Shown here: one piece after another, positions 29,301-43,503 of the stretch
How positions within the stretch are numbered: the first letter of the stretch is position 1
How the letters are laid out: the number at the start of each line of letters is the position of its first letter
Origin: Montifringilla adamsi
Taxonomy: Eukaryota > Chordata > Aves > Passeriformes > Passeridae
Assembly: GCA_017590115.1 (NCBI GenBank)
Contig: JAGGNK010011225.1
Span: 3,411,161-3,475,160 of the forward strand
DNA: 64,000 nt
Direction of reading: 5' to 3'
Translations under genes and position numbers: made by a program
Notes under the pieces: model-generated
What the model was told of the DNA's origin: nothing
Seen by the model: the letters and a program-made list of their open reading frames with translations, nothing else
Databases searched by the model: none

Positions 29301-29751
29301 ATTCAGTGCTATTCACCAAACAGTATTTTGAATCCTGTTAGAATGCATTGCTTGTTCTCTTCTTTTTGCCACTGTTCCATCTGATCAACTCCATTTGAAA
29401 AAGAAAAAAAAAATTAAATAACATGTTGGGTAAGCACACAGTAAAGATATAGTTATCTTTTCCATGGGTAATAAAGAGAGTGTGACTTGCTGCTCTCAAG
29501 TACTTCAAAGAAAGGTGGTCAGTTACCAGTGTGCAATAGTGAGAAGAAATGATGCAGGAGAAAAAGCACTCATCACTACAAGACTGTAAGGTAAGTAGAA
29601 TTTATGCATGCAGTTCTTTAATGGGCTAGCAGCACAGAAATAACCAAACAGAGCTGAAGACTCAGCAAAAGAACAGGGCATTTAGAAGAAAGTGATGTTT
29701 ACCAGTAGGAAGTCATTCCTCTAATGAAAATTTAACAAGCACTAGTGTAGG

Positions 29752-29755
<4 letters not shown>

Positions 29756-29784
<29 letters not shown>
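29756..29784. repeat. 29-base A homopolymer
   Basis: An uninterrupted A run; a separate T run of 21 lies at 29916-29936. No adjacent retroposon is recognisable. Confidence 0.95.
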
Positions 29785-29786
<2 letters not shown>

Positions 29787-32700
29787 ACTGTTTCCCTAAA
29801 TGAAAATAGCAATCAAAGTTTTTGATTGCCTATCAGCTTTGAAATGCTAATCATTATGGTAACTGTGTTGGTGAAGGTAAGGAATTACTTAAGGGGTGTT
29901 ATTTTATTTTTTTAGTTTTTTTTTTTTTTTTTTTTTAATCACTGCTTCTCTACAGCTGTACATGCTCAAGGAAACAAAACTGTATGGATAATTACCCCTA
30001 TGGAAGCAATCCAAAGGTTCACGAAGTAAAAGCTCCTTCCACCTTAAAGCTCAAGGTTTTAAATTAGGAAAGTACTCAAGCCTCTAGCTGACAAAGGTGT
30101 TTGACCTGCTGGGCAAAGGTAATCTCCAGGGACTTAACTCAGGACTCTCACAGCACACAACACGGGGGGGTCCCCAGTGCAGTACTTTGAAACAGTAAGA
30201 TGCTACTTAGAGCAACGAGAAAAACAAGCTCTGTGATTTTACAAATATTAATAAAAAATAAGAAAAGCTTTTAGCCTTTTCCCTAAGAACTTATCATTCC
30301 TTTTTCTTCAGAACCCTTTTCCAAACACTGGCAGAGGTGTCCCAGTCAGCCCCTGGTCAAGCTCATGTCAGGAAAGGAAACAGGTTTTCCTGCTGTTGAT
30401 CAGATTTTGACTTAATTTAAAAACACAGTTCCATCAGGACTAGAAGAAAACTTCTGAGACTTCTGTCATGCCATGGTAAGACCTTCAACAAACTCAAAAG
30501 AAAGAGGAGTTATGCCGAGTTAAGACAAATCTGGCATTAGCAATCCTGCACCGCGTGGAAAGGCCATCACAATTGCAAAGTTCAACCACAGAAAAGCAAA
30601 GTAGTAAGGAAATTAAATCTAATGAAATCAGCTAATTCCCTGATTCCATCAACCAGTAAGTCACTTGGATCAATTCACATCTTTCTTAATGCCTAAATCT
30701 CAACTTCCTATGAAAAAATAAGCAGAGAAAATTACACTGCACTTAGAACGATAGGAGACTTTGATTATACCATTAATCATCAGAGGGCAAGTGTTCTTAT
30801 AGGAGAGAGATATACCAACATACCACAGCACTTTAATATGAGCCTCCATTTCCCCTCAAAGCCAAGCAAACTCTTGGATGCCTCATTTAATATCATGAAA
30901 TAGCAATGAAAAAATGCAAAAGAACATAAAGCAAAATGCACAAGGTGTGTATCTTTCGTCATTGCTCCTTTTGATCACACCACAAAATACTAAACAGCCA
31001 TGTAGACCTATTACTGCAGCACCTAGCTAGTAAACAGCTTCTATTTACAAACAGGATTATCTGCAAAGAACACAACTTAGGAGTTCACGTGGGCAGCACA
31101 GTAGCTCAGCTGACACTGGATAATGAATTAACCTATGGTAACTCAATCTGGATTAAGACGGGGTTTCAGAATCTAAGAGCTCACAATTTAATCAAATAGT
31201 GTAGTGTTCTATTCATAGGGAATATTACTATTCCATTGCTCCAGTGATGAAGCATACAGCAAGATGCACACAAGTGTTTCAGACCTTGGAAGCCTACATG
31301 CCCCCCAAATGTTTGCCACAATTTCAACTAGTGAAACATACAAAATAAAAATAGCAGAATGGGGGAGCAAAATTAGCAGTGGGGATATCTTCTCTAATGA
31401 AAAGCATATAAATAAATATTGGATGTAGGAGACAAAACAACTCCCTTAATGTTTGTTTTCTTTAAACAGCAAAGAACTAACACTGGGGGAAGTGTATGGA
31501 GCAGGGGGAACCCATAATGTCAGATCTGAGATCTATTTTTCTCTTTTTACAACTTACCTATCATCTCCACATGTGTGGAAAAAAAACTGCATTATAAACT
31601 CAGAGAATTCTTATAGGAAGAACTTAAAAATATAAAACAAACAAGCAAACAAAACACCAAAACAATTGATGACTTCATTTTGGGGAGCATGGGCTAGCTA
31701 TTCTGCTAGAAACTAAGCAAATGCCCAAATGTGGCTCTATGTAGCAGAGAAAGTGTCAGGAAAGACAAATCAAGCAAGAGCACACTGTTTACTCCAATAC
31801 TCTGATGGGTACTGGCACAAAGGCACCTTCCTGTCTGAACCCCAACCAGCATCCAGAACTACACAGGATGGCAGATACATGAAACTACCATGACAAGCAC
31901 TGTAAGCTACATCAGATACATGAAAGTTGCTAGAAAAATTTTCTCCTCCCATCCCAGGATTTCAGTTTCTGTTCTTTTTCTATCAGCACAGTAAGCATGT
32001 TCTTTTTTCTGCTCCTGAGGCTGACACAAAACATACTTTAAGAAGCCAGGTAGCTGCGACACGTGGAAGTTCTGAGCACCATGGGGATCTGGCGGCTTGT
32101 TTCCCACACTCACCTGGGACCACCACCACTAAACAACAGTTTGGGGCACATCATCATTGGCTTTTTCTTCAACTTACAGTAAAATGACAATCCCTGCAAG
32201 CAGCTGCCACAAAAGTGGACTCATACAGCAGAATTTAGCTTTGATATATGACTTAAACCTGCAGCATCAAGTAAGAGGAAAAAAACTGAATGCTTTTCAG
32301 GCTCACTGTAACAGCCTGTAAAGAGAACATATTGCAAAGTGAGTTCTGAAAACTTTATAGGATACACTGCTTTTATAGTTTAATAGGCTCTTCTACATCT
32401 TTAAATATAAAGTACCACATTAAATAGCAAGGTTAGTATAATTTCTGATTGTCCTCATGTGCCTGAGCAAAATAATAGGACATTATATACATAGGGGAGT
32501 TACAGCTGCTTCTGGACAGCAGAACTCCCAACTGAGAACATTCTGGTCTCTGGAAGGAAAAAAAATGCACATAATATTTATTTGCAATAAATACACACAG
32601 TATATAAACTGATTTATCCTTGGAACTGATCTAGGCTCAGTATAACTGGATACTTTTGCCGCATCTTCAGACAGATCCTTTTCATGGGATGATGGGTTTC

Positions 32701-35700
32701 TATACTTAGGAGAACATGTATACCCTGGAAGTCAACATAACTTGTAAACACCCTCAGAGGAAATAACACACCTACCACTACTTAGCCAGCTGAACACGAA
32801 TGATGCCAGCAGTGGATTGTATATCCACGTGCACACATGCACATGGATGTGAGCTGGAAACAACAAGCCTGGGTGGTTTTGGCATAAGGCTTTGCTCAGC
32901 CCACTTTGCAGTGCTGATCCATGTGCATTTAAACAGCTTTGGATCTAAAATATGGCACAAGAATAAAATTTTGTGATTTCTGCACAGGAAGCACACATGG
33001 CCTATGCAGCCACCAAACCTCCCACAGTACAGGGAGAAAGTGAGCGGAGAGATGAAATGAGTTTAAAGGAATTCCTTGAATTAAGACAATATCAAACTTC
33101 CTCTCAACTTCATCAACAACAGAAACCAAGAATAAAAACTACTGCAACTAGTTTACCAACTTCACCTACCAGATTTGGAAGCCACTTTAAACACCCAATG
33201 CAGACTATAAGAAGCAAGACTGTTGTTTTCAGTACATGGCTGCCAAAATATCTGCTACAGTTTTTCAACCTACCTGCATAATTTTTAGGCAATTGTAATC
33301 AGATACAGCTGTTCATGCAACATAAATATTTTTTTTCTACCTGAAACATTCATTCCCCCTAGAACATTAATATTTCTTGGTTAGGAGTCCCATATTATAA
33401 ATCTTTTTGTGAAATACACTCTATTAATAAAGTGGAGAGTCCATGCAGAAGTTTTTCTAAGCAACTCATGCACACAGAAACATGGAGCAAATGTTACCCT
33501 GCATGCACAAGCATTCAAATGCCTTAAGTAAACACATTAGAAGGGAACAAATCACATTGTTGCATACTGTGTGGGTGGAACTGGGATTTGTTTAAAATGA
33601 CTTCTTGTTCATTAGGTTATTACTTTTCAACATACATTCCATTAAAAACTAGAATTTACAATCATTTTATGGTACCTATATTTTACATCTAGAAGAGGCC
33701 ACCATAACCACTTGATTTGATCCCCCCTTATAATGTAGATCAAAGAATCCACTCTCAGGCTTTAAAACTTCTGGATCTCATTTGCTATATATAAATTAGC
33801 TGCCAAAGCATGACTGAAAAAGGTATTTAAAGTGACAATAGACAAAGGAAGGGAGGACAATCAAAAGCACAGATCACTTAAATTTTACAGCAGTTGCATT
33901 CCTGACGTTTGCAATAGTCCTGCCTTGACCTCTACTTGGACACCAGCATGACGATACTTTGTTCATTGCTGAGATTAAGGCATTTATGGTCAAGGTCATA
34001 TCATATTTTATTTAAACACACTGCAGAAGGACATTAAATTTTACAGGTCAGATTCACCATGGTACTCGAGCAAAGCTGAGGCTGCAGGGCAGAGCAAAAA
34101 GCCAGCTCATGTGAGAGCTGTCAAGGTGCAATTTCCCTTCATGGGCCCAGAATAAACATCCTCATCTATCTTATGGCCAGACAGGTCTCTCAGCCCAACG
34201 TAGCCTCTCCCCACCTGGATCTTAGAGGGATGGCAGGGGGAACAGTACTGCATCAACCAGCACCATTGTTTAACAGACCTGAGTCCTGAGGTGAGACAAA
34301 GTCCTGTTTTACCAACAGTAGCAAAAGGAGACAGCAGCTCTGCTAGCTGTTACCAGGGTTTTGCTCTCTTGAGGGCTCCTTCTCTTAGATGGAGGTCCCC
34401 ACTTGCCATTCAGAAGCACCTTTAAGTCACCTTGGGCCTAAACACTGCAATTGTATGGAAGGGTACTAAAGCAAGTTTCAGTGAGTCAACCTCAGCACAG
34501 GGATACCAAACCATCACCACACGCCCTCCCTGGCCACAGCACATTACCTGCACCTCACTAGCAGCAATCATTTCAACCAAGTGATGCATGTATTTCAATT
34601 GTACCTATGAAAACAAATATCAAATAAGGTCCTGAAATGACCTAAGGCACCTGAAAGGACTGCAATCAGTGAAGTCTCCCTATTGCACTGCCAGTAAGAA
34701 TAGATATCTCCTGCAAATGTTACAGCCCTGAGAACACACTTGATCTTCCAGGTTTTTATTTTTGACTGTACAGCTACGAGCCTTTGCCAAAAGGAGAAGC
34801 TCAGCTCTCCCTGCTGTAGACAGAGAAACAACACTGACACACAGATAGATGAATGCTAGGAGGGCAACAGGATCCACTTCATTTTATCTGGGGCAATCTT
34901 TCAGCCATATAATGAAATAAAAATCTCTTGGGGACCTTAGATCAAAATGCTTTTTGGTCTAGCAACCACGACTCCCCCTCAGGCTCCACGTGGGTTACGG
35001 GTTTAATCTCATCTTCCTGCAAGCACACCGTCAGGAGCAGGGCCACCCTTGACTCCATCTGCTGCTCCATGGCTGCAGGCTCAGGCAAAGCAGAACTCAG
35101 CTGTGTATGCCTACTAGGGCTCTAATGCTGGGAATAGAAGTGGAACACACAACCGAGGTAATCTAGTCTAGAGAAAGACAACTCACTACCACTATTACCC
35201 CTGCCCCCTTTCACAGCCCCAAATGCACCAGTGACAAGTACCCAGACTTTTCCCAATGAAAGAGTGACTGTATGTCCATTACCTTTACCCTTAACTCCGC
35301 ATAAACTGTAGAAATGTCTGTACCTGAATCTAAGGTTATTGATACCATGGTGGACAGGGATGTCTTCCACAAAAGTAACTACAATGCTAATATTGTATAG
35401 CAGGATGGAGGTCTGAACTGGGCTCCTGTTACTTAATGCAACTTTCTGAAGTCAGATTTAACTTTCTGGATTTTTTCTTGTGGCTGGTGCTGATGGTTAC
35501 CAAAAGCATGAAGCTTAACATGTAATCTACATGAGAAGGAAGCCTTTCCTCCATTCCCTTCTGTTCTCAGCCTGTTTCCTTTCAGGGCATTTCTACAACA
35601 TAAACACAGAGCAGCTCCCTCAGTTGCAGTGACTTGAGACATAAAAAGCAGGAAAATTCCCCTAATCCCAATATCTCAGTGAGGTGTTATCTCTTGTCTT

Positions 35701-38621
35701 TTCTATACACTACTTTTCAGAGCATATGTGCTTTAAGGCACTCCAGCACCCACAAAGGAGAAAATGCTGTCCTCAGCTATGGAAGTATCCAGGCCTTTTT
35801 TTGGAAGTCAGGATCTGATATAGAAGATTATTAAATACTACACATACAACTACTCTTTAATTCCACAAGTCTTCCATTCACCACTGCTTACATCCAAAGC
35901 AAGTCTGTACCTCCCCATGTGCACATCCCAATGTGCAGTTACACATTGACCCCTCCTCGTAAGTGTTGCCAGCAAATTTGTGAAAATAGAGAAGTCAACT
36001 TCATACCTGCCTTCCTACAAGAGATAAGGCACAGGGTCTCACACCTGTCAAGACACTGAATTCATTAGTTTCTAATAATCAGAGGCTTTCACTAGATCTC
36101 CTCCATACTTAATCAGGCATTTGTGTATGTTCTTACCAGTGACAGAGGCAGTCGCTCAGCTCTCACTGTTGGGTCACTGCCAGCAATCTTCCACCAAGTT
36201 GGGAAGGTGTTATATGTTAAGAAGTGGCAGGAAAGGGAGGGAAATCAGTTTGTGTGCATTTTCAACACACAAATGCTAGTAAATGTAAAGAATCCAAATG
36301 CTAGCAAAGCATACACCAATGCTAGTAAAGTAGAGAATCCAAACTTCACCTCCCACCCCTTCTTGCTCTGCTGCAGATCGTGATGGCAGTTACCTCACTT
36401 GGATGCTTTCTATGGCTCCACCTTTCCCACCGTTCAGATTAAATGGCTGAGCTCCCTGTACATCACCCAAAGCTCTTTTGTGTCACTTACATGATGTCAC
36501 TGATGTCATCGCTGTAACAATCAACCCTGAAGCACAACGCAATGATTGTTACTCCAACTCACATTCACAGCACATTTGTTCCAGCAGGCTTGAAAATAAG
36601 AGGATGAGGCAGGCTAGGTTTTCCTGCTCAGTAGGTTTTTGCTCCAATTTAATTAAAAACATTCAGCAATTCAGTGAAGTTCCTAGAGAACTGCACATGC
36701 AACCACACTTTAAGCTCTGAAAGCAAACAGTCTTTTTTTTTAATGCGCTCCCCAGATGGAGAGGTTTCCTCAGAAGTTTTTTTGTGATATTATACTGAAA
36801 CTGCTGAACCAGAAAAGTTGAGCTGCTTCTGAGCTATCTTGGTCTTGTTGTTATTGCTAATGGTTTTCTTCATCTAAAAGCGAACAAGGAAAGCCACTGC
36901 TGGTTCTCTGACATGCAGAGAAGTGACAGTACAGCTCACTAGAAACAGGCAGCTGTGGTCACCTTGGTCTGAAACTGGGTCAGAGATGCCAGCTCACAGT
37001 TATATGGGAGAAATACACAAGTAATATTGGGGATTCAGAGGCTGAGGACAAGATCATCCTTTTCTTGCTGGTAAAACTCAGGTAATACAGCTTTAACAGC
37101 TCTGAAAAGGCAGCTTCCTCACAACACAAGTTATGTTTCATGTACAGTTTTTGGTAACTTTTCCTCATTTCTGGGAAAAGTGTCAGGGAATCTGTGTGAA
37201 CAGTCGAGCCAAGCCCTGCACTGCTACACCACCTTAATGCAAAAGAGAGTCATCAGTGGGAGATTGCCACTACTGTGCATTGTGCTGCTTCTTGTGGAAG
37301 AATGTGTGCTGATGGAAGGTCAACCCAGCTCCAAACAATGTTAAGATCACTGGACAAGTTCAGTGAGAAAGACTACACAGTCTAAACGTATTCTGCTTGT
37401 AACTCCATCCCTGATACTGAAAACAGACCTTTTGCCAGCTAAAGGCATTTTGACCTGGGGAGCTGCAGCAGAGCATGTCATGCACAATGTGACATTCTTG
37501 CCATCAAACAGGTGCTAAAGGATCCTTTGGACTAGCTAGCTGTGACATCACCAGCTTCCAAATTCAGACGTTCTCAGGAACTGTCCCTAAATGCCTTGAA
37601 AAATGCCTGTCCTCATCTCCAGAAACAAGAGTGCCCTTAAGCTGCACAGCCGAGAATAAATTCCTTCAGGGCTGTAACAACCAATTAAGGGATATGAAGC
37701 AATTACTTTTATATCCATACAAATGAAACTTCTCCAATGCAATTAACAATCCCTTATCATCTACTGCTGAATTTGTGGAAACCATATGCTGCACACTCTC
37801 TCCTCCCCCAACTTTCCCACAATTTTAAGCAGTTTGTTTTAGCTAATGTAATGAAATCTACCTATTCAAGAGAAAAAAGAGACGTGCGCACATTATCTGA
37901 GTATTTTTAAATGTCCTTTTTAATTTTAAATATAATTTCATTTGAGGTTTTGCAGCTTTCATTTCTATTAATAAATTATCATTTCTTCGTTATAAGTGAT
38001 GAGCTAGTATGTCATGTAATTTCTTTCGTCTAAATAGACTAAGACTTTGATCTAATACAAGCCCTTGCTGGGAGTAGAGAGACTTTCTGTCTAATTTAGT
38101 TACAAAAAGTATTCAATTAAACTTGGGAATTTAATTCATTTAGTTATGAAAATTAGATGAGCTCAATAAGGTACTTTTGATTTGCCTTAAGGAAAAAAAA
38201 AAAAAACCCAAACCAAAAAAAGGAGAAAAATATCTGAAAGGGAAACAAATATGAATGGAGAACAAAAGTAGCTTTTCCTGCTCATGTTGAAAGGTGGATA
38301 ATACGAAGAGTCTGAGTTCCATTTTGCGTGCCTAGATAAAACACAGCCACAATGAGTTCATGCAAATTATATATCCAAGAGATACAGCAACAGCTGATAT
38401 TAACATCCTAATTGTCTCTTGGGTAACAAAAGTCCATGTAGGTCATAATTGAGTCCACCCCAATCAAGGGATATCTGATTCCTCACAAGGATTACACCAT
38501 CTATACACAACTCCATCTCCATTCAAGGAAAAAGACAAAATATCTGAATAATTTTTCAAAAGCAGAACAGAGCACCACAGATCTCTCTGACAGAGGCCTC
38601 CTCCTAGTTTTGCAGCCATCA

Positions 38622-38780
<159 letters not shown>

Positions 38781-41700
38781 TTAACTCCTCCACTTAATGC
38801 ACTCCTGGAGTGTGCAGGGCCCCCCTTCTCATCTGAAATGTGCTTTCCTTCACATCTTTTTCCTCCCCACTCTAAAACAAATGGGTTTTGTGGCCTAAAT
38901 AATGCAGAGAGCAAGACTGGGCTCCTGCAAGATTATAGAACCACAGCAGGAAAAGAAAATCAAAACAAAACAGGTTCTTCTTTGAACCTACACACCAAAT
39001 GGAAAAGTCAGAGGGATGTTGAAAATAACAACAGTGATGACTCTTAATACAAATTAAACAAAAATTACCTTACTAAATTTCTAATGAACTTTCTGAAAAT
39101 TAAGTTCATAATCTAGTTTAGTTCTATTAGATGTTCAAAAATAATTTACAGGAAAGAAAATGTATTTTAAAAAGAAAAGCTTTGCTAAATGAAGTTTGAA
39201 ACTTCTTTTAATGGAAATCCTTACTGTAATTTTTTCAGGTTTGAAAGTATTTTGGTAGCAGGAAGTTACATTTTATTGAAAATTATATTTCTCAAAGAGA
39301 AGTCAGGAAAAACCCCCATCTTTTTGAACTCAGGTATTTCCCATAGGTTAATTGTTTCTGGACAATTCTTCTAGGACTTGTAACTTTCTGAAAGGAAGTT
39401 GAAATTCAAAGAAAGGGGTGAAGGAAAATACTGGTAAACCTTTATACCTAGTGAAATGTTACTGCATTTGAAGAACTCTTACAGAATAGGAACACCATGA
39501 GATAGTTACTTGAAAGACTACTTCAAAGAAATTAATTCCCAACAAAAGAGTAGCAAGACTCTCTTTAGTAAAAAACGGACTTTGACATGTCTGCATTTGC
39601 CACATGTACAATTCCAGCTGTCCTCCTCGGCATTCCTGACCAGGCACACCTCACTTGCATTGCTGATATCCTCATACCACACAAGATAGAGGGAAGCAAG
39701 GATGTGAAGAGCAATAAATGCTACACTGTAAATCTCATTGGTTCATTCCAAAAAACCACATGGGTTCCCATGCCCAGAACACAGGATGAAAATGCAGCTG
39801 AACGTTATTATTAGTGATCCTCCAAATCTGTAATCTGTGCAGATTACTGATTTACTTAAGGAGGAGGTTGTTCTTTCTATGGACCATTTTTCACTCCAGA
39901 TTCCAGATGATGCAGACAATCCCCCATTTCACTTCTCCAATAAGAGCAGAAAAAAATGAAATCTAAAAAAGAAAATAATTATTCACTTTGAAGAATCACC
40001 CAGATGTCTAACTTGCAGATCATCTGCTTCTTCTCCCTATTTTTCAGGCAGCCTATCACTTCTTTTTCCTCAAATCCATTCTCTGCTTGCCTCTCACATC
40101 CTTGTCACTTCCAAAGTTCAAACATGCTGATGCTTGAAAAGCATCATCTCCAACTAAATGCTCATTCATGCTTTGCTACTTCCCTTCCCACCTGCTAAGG
40201 CTGTTATTCCCTTATGCACTCAGATTTCTTTCATGCCCTTCCCTCTGCTTAGAAAGCCTAAATAGGGTCTCCTGCCGTGTTGCTTTCTGCTTTATTACTA
40301 TTATTTATTTCAGGTTTCCTTTGCTGGCTACTCACTTTGCATTTTCTCTTTGCTTTACACTCTTACCAAGGATAACACCACACATATGTTTAAGAAATCC
40401 CAAACAGAGGCTGACAGTCCAGTGCAGAAAATCTTTACTGCAGACTTTGGGACAACTTCGTCCTGTAATTGTTTTTAAACTGTCACATTCATTTCCAGAC
40501 CTGGAGTGTCAGCAGATGAGGGGGTTTCTGATCCAATGCTCAGAGTTGAAAGGCTCAGGTTATGTCAAGTAACCACTTGAACCACATGTGAACTTATGAG
40601 TGTCAGCAAACCTGAGCTCCTAAGTATTAAGTCAATAACAAGAATCCCTCCTTCTAGTGTTATATCTAGAAACAATACTTGCCAAATTACAAAAACAGAA
40701 TTTTTAAGGAGGACTGATTTTCTTAATATTATTTTTAATATAAAAATATTATACAATATATAATCCTACTTGAAAAAAGATACCAGCACTCAGTTCCAAG
40801 GATCAAGGTCAACAAGGTGAACCTACAGCTTTCAATCAAATTTAATACTTTTTGCCTTGACTTGGAAAAGATGCAAATTTGCCAACCATCAAAATTGAAT
40901 GAGATCAGTAGCTACCACAACAGACTTCCTTAGTCCAGGACACTGCTTAGTAGCTGTGTCATGCAATATTGGAAGTGGTGTAAAAAAAGGCAACACAGAG
41001 ATGTAATTCCTAAAATCTCTCCTCTGTAAAATTTAAGCATATTCTAATTACATGGGTTTACTAGATTTCCAATTTTGACAAAGGCTGAAATTCTCAGAAA
41101 AGTAAGTAATTTACTATTGATTGAGAAACAAAACTGATCTAATTCTTATCTAATAATGATGATTCATGATACACATTTCTGTCCTATACAGCACATACAC
41201 CTGTTAATGTGATACTGCAGTAATGAAGACACTTCTAGTGTAATAGATCATGGGGTTTCAGAAGAATACTTACAGCACACCCTTGATAAGTACTGTCATC
41301 TGTACAACCCACCAACCCGAGTAATGGCAGCAGGAAGGAGGGTCTCCATGAGCTTATTTCTACAAAGCTCTTTTCAGGCATGCAAGTAAACCACAGTGGA
41401 TGCTAAAATGGTGTCAGTGAGAGCCATTATCTGCTCATCTTTAGACTAAACAATAGCACATTGCTTTTTACTGATCATCAGGATACAGCAGAAACTGTAG
41501 AAAACCCCCACTTTCGGTACCTTAATGGCAGCTTAATACTTGGAGACATAATTATCACTAGGAAGACAATAAGACAGTGCCTGTATGTAACAGCAGCTAA
41601 ATAAATCAGAATGAAAAGACACATTTGGTCCTTCACTTCCCCTCTCTACTCAGGCAATGCAAGTGCATTCCCTGCAGCACAGGTCCCAGTGGCCGTCACT

Positions 41701-42357
41701 GCAAGGAGCATCCCACTTGTTCCTGTGGGGAACGACCAGCCCAGCAGCACTCACACTCAGCACTTCTGACATAACCAGGCTGGACTGGAAATAATATCAA
41801 TCTCTCTCTGGCAACTAATGATACCACATCTCCATGGTCTGCAGATGAAGCTGTTAACTCTGTAGCAGCAGCAGTTCTGCCTATGAAAGAACTGCAGAAA
41901 GACGACAAGAGGCAACAGAAGCCTTGTGTATTCACCAGGCAGCCATAAAACCTGTAGAAAATAGACTACAGATGGCAAAAAACCCTAGCTCTTTAGTATT
42001 GTTTAAAGGGAAGTTTATGATCAGTGCCTGAGTTGCAGGCACTGTAAAAGAGCAAATGAAATACTGTGTGAACTGCTACGTTTTCCATTAGTAGGGTGTG
42101 AAGAAAGCTTAGTAAGGGTAGTAGGTATATCCAGCAGCTTAATGTAAATTGTCATAATTAAGAAATGACAAATCATTTGTAGTCCAAAGTAATTTGAGCT
42201 TTCCCCTACCAAATGTTCAACTTTAATAACAAACCAAAAAGACATCAAAACAAAACAAAACGAAAAGCTGGATTAATAACAGATATACAAATCTACAATA
42301 CAGATATACAATCTACATTTGGTTCCTTAACCCTTGAAAACTTACTAAAACTAAGTT

Positions 42358-42390
42358 AAAAAAAAAACCAACCAACCAACCAAACAAACA
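42358..42390. repeat. A-rich and CAAC/CAAA short repeat
   Basis: A short A run passes into CCAACCAACCAACCAAACAAAC, a simple four-base repeat within the VWC2 intron. Confidence 0.9.
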
Positions 42391-43381
42391 GTCATAATCC
42401 CAAATTTCTTTTCTTTTGTGCTGGAATTTTTTACTAATATTTTCTTGCCACTGACACAACCCAGGAGAACATGAATGGGGTTACACTGACAATAATAAAC
42501 ATACCAACCATGCTTTTACTCCCCTGTGCTTCAAAATACCACTCATCTTTCAAAACTCATTTGGGTTTGCTGACTCTCAGATTTCCAAGTAACTTACCCA
42601 CAAAACAAATACCATTTGTGGTATCAAGGAAATTCTAAAAGACACAAATCAACAGGTTTCAGAATCATAGGTCTTTTCCAAAACATTGCACTTCTGAAGA
42701 TAATTCCTCATTCTTGTAAGATTTTATACATCAGCCTTCATTTTCAAATTTTAATTGGAAGATTTGGACCACATGCGTGAGAAATCTTCAGCTTCAGTGC
42801 AGAACTTTAACACCCATTGCATTTCACCAAATAAATATTTTGCTACCAGTTCCACTAATATGGATGTTGTGATCACACTGCTATTCTGCCCCACAATACC
42901 CACAAGTGACCAGAGCGGTGCTGATGGAAACAGCTTTATGAGACTTCATCCTTTCCGTATACCCAAGCTGTTTTTTGTGCTGATATCCATGTCCTTTCTG
43001 AAAACACAAAAATGCACACATACATGCACACGCAAGCAAAGCATGAAGGATGGACTGCAAATCAAAGAAGAAACACACCAAACCTCAAATTCCCTGGCAC
43101 ACTCAGCTTCTGGCTCCAGTCAGGGCAATTGTTTGCCCTGCCAAGCAATATCGGAATTTTATATAAGTAGACTCACAAACTTGCATGCATAATTACACAT
43201 CTATACATAAATGTTTGTACAAAAAATGTCACTTAAATGTTAGGAGGTCACCTTTTTCTTCCTTCAGTGATGTCTGGTACTCTTTGCCACAAATAGTAGG
43301 AGCAGACGCATAGACAGATCACATCACTATCCATTTATAACTCCTTCCCTGACCTTAATCAAGAGATAGCATGCTAGTAAC

Positions 43382-43503
43382 CTAAGACCAAGTTTAAACT
43401 CACAAAATTACCTTTGAAACTGTGCAGTTGCTTGCCTTTTTCTAAGACCATCAAGTTTAAACTCACAAAATTACCTTTGAAACTGTGCAGTTGCTTGCCT
43501 TTT
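43382..43503. repeat. Tandem duplication, about 60-base unit, two copies
   Basis: The unit CTAAGACCA...AGTTTAAACTCACAAAATTA...GTTGCTTGCCTTTT occurs at 43382-43441 and again at 43442-43503. The copies are nearly identical; the second carries two extra bases after CTAAGACCA. The near identity implies a recent event. It is within the VWC2 intron. Confidence 0.95.

Noticed and set aside
32973..33281. 102-codon + strand frame with a charged, hydrophilic translation
   Set aside because: Composition is mildly protein-like, but there is no recognisable family, the codon pattern is unremarkable and an antisense frame overlaps it.
35945..35985. Sequence CTCCTCGTAAGTG considered as part of the missing VWC2 tail exon
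   Set aside because: Only the few bases around two glutamate codons fit; the neighbouring cysteine, tryptophan and histidine codons of the tail are absent.
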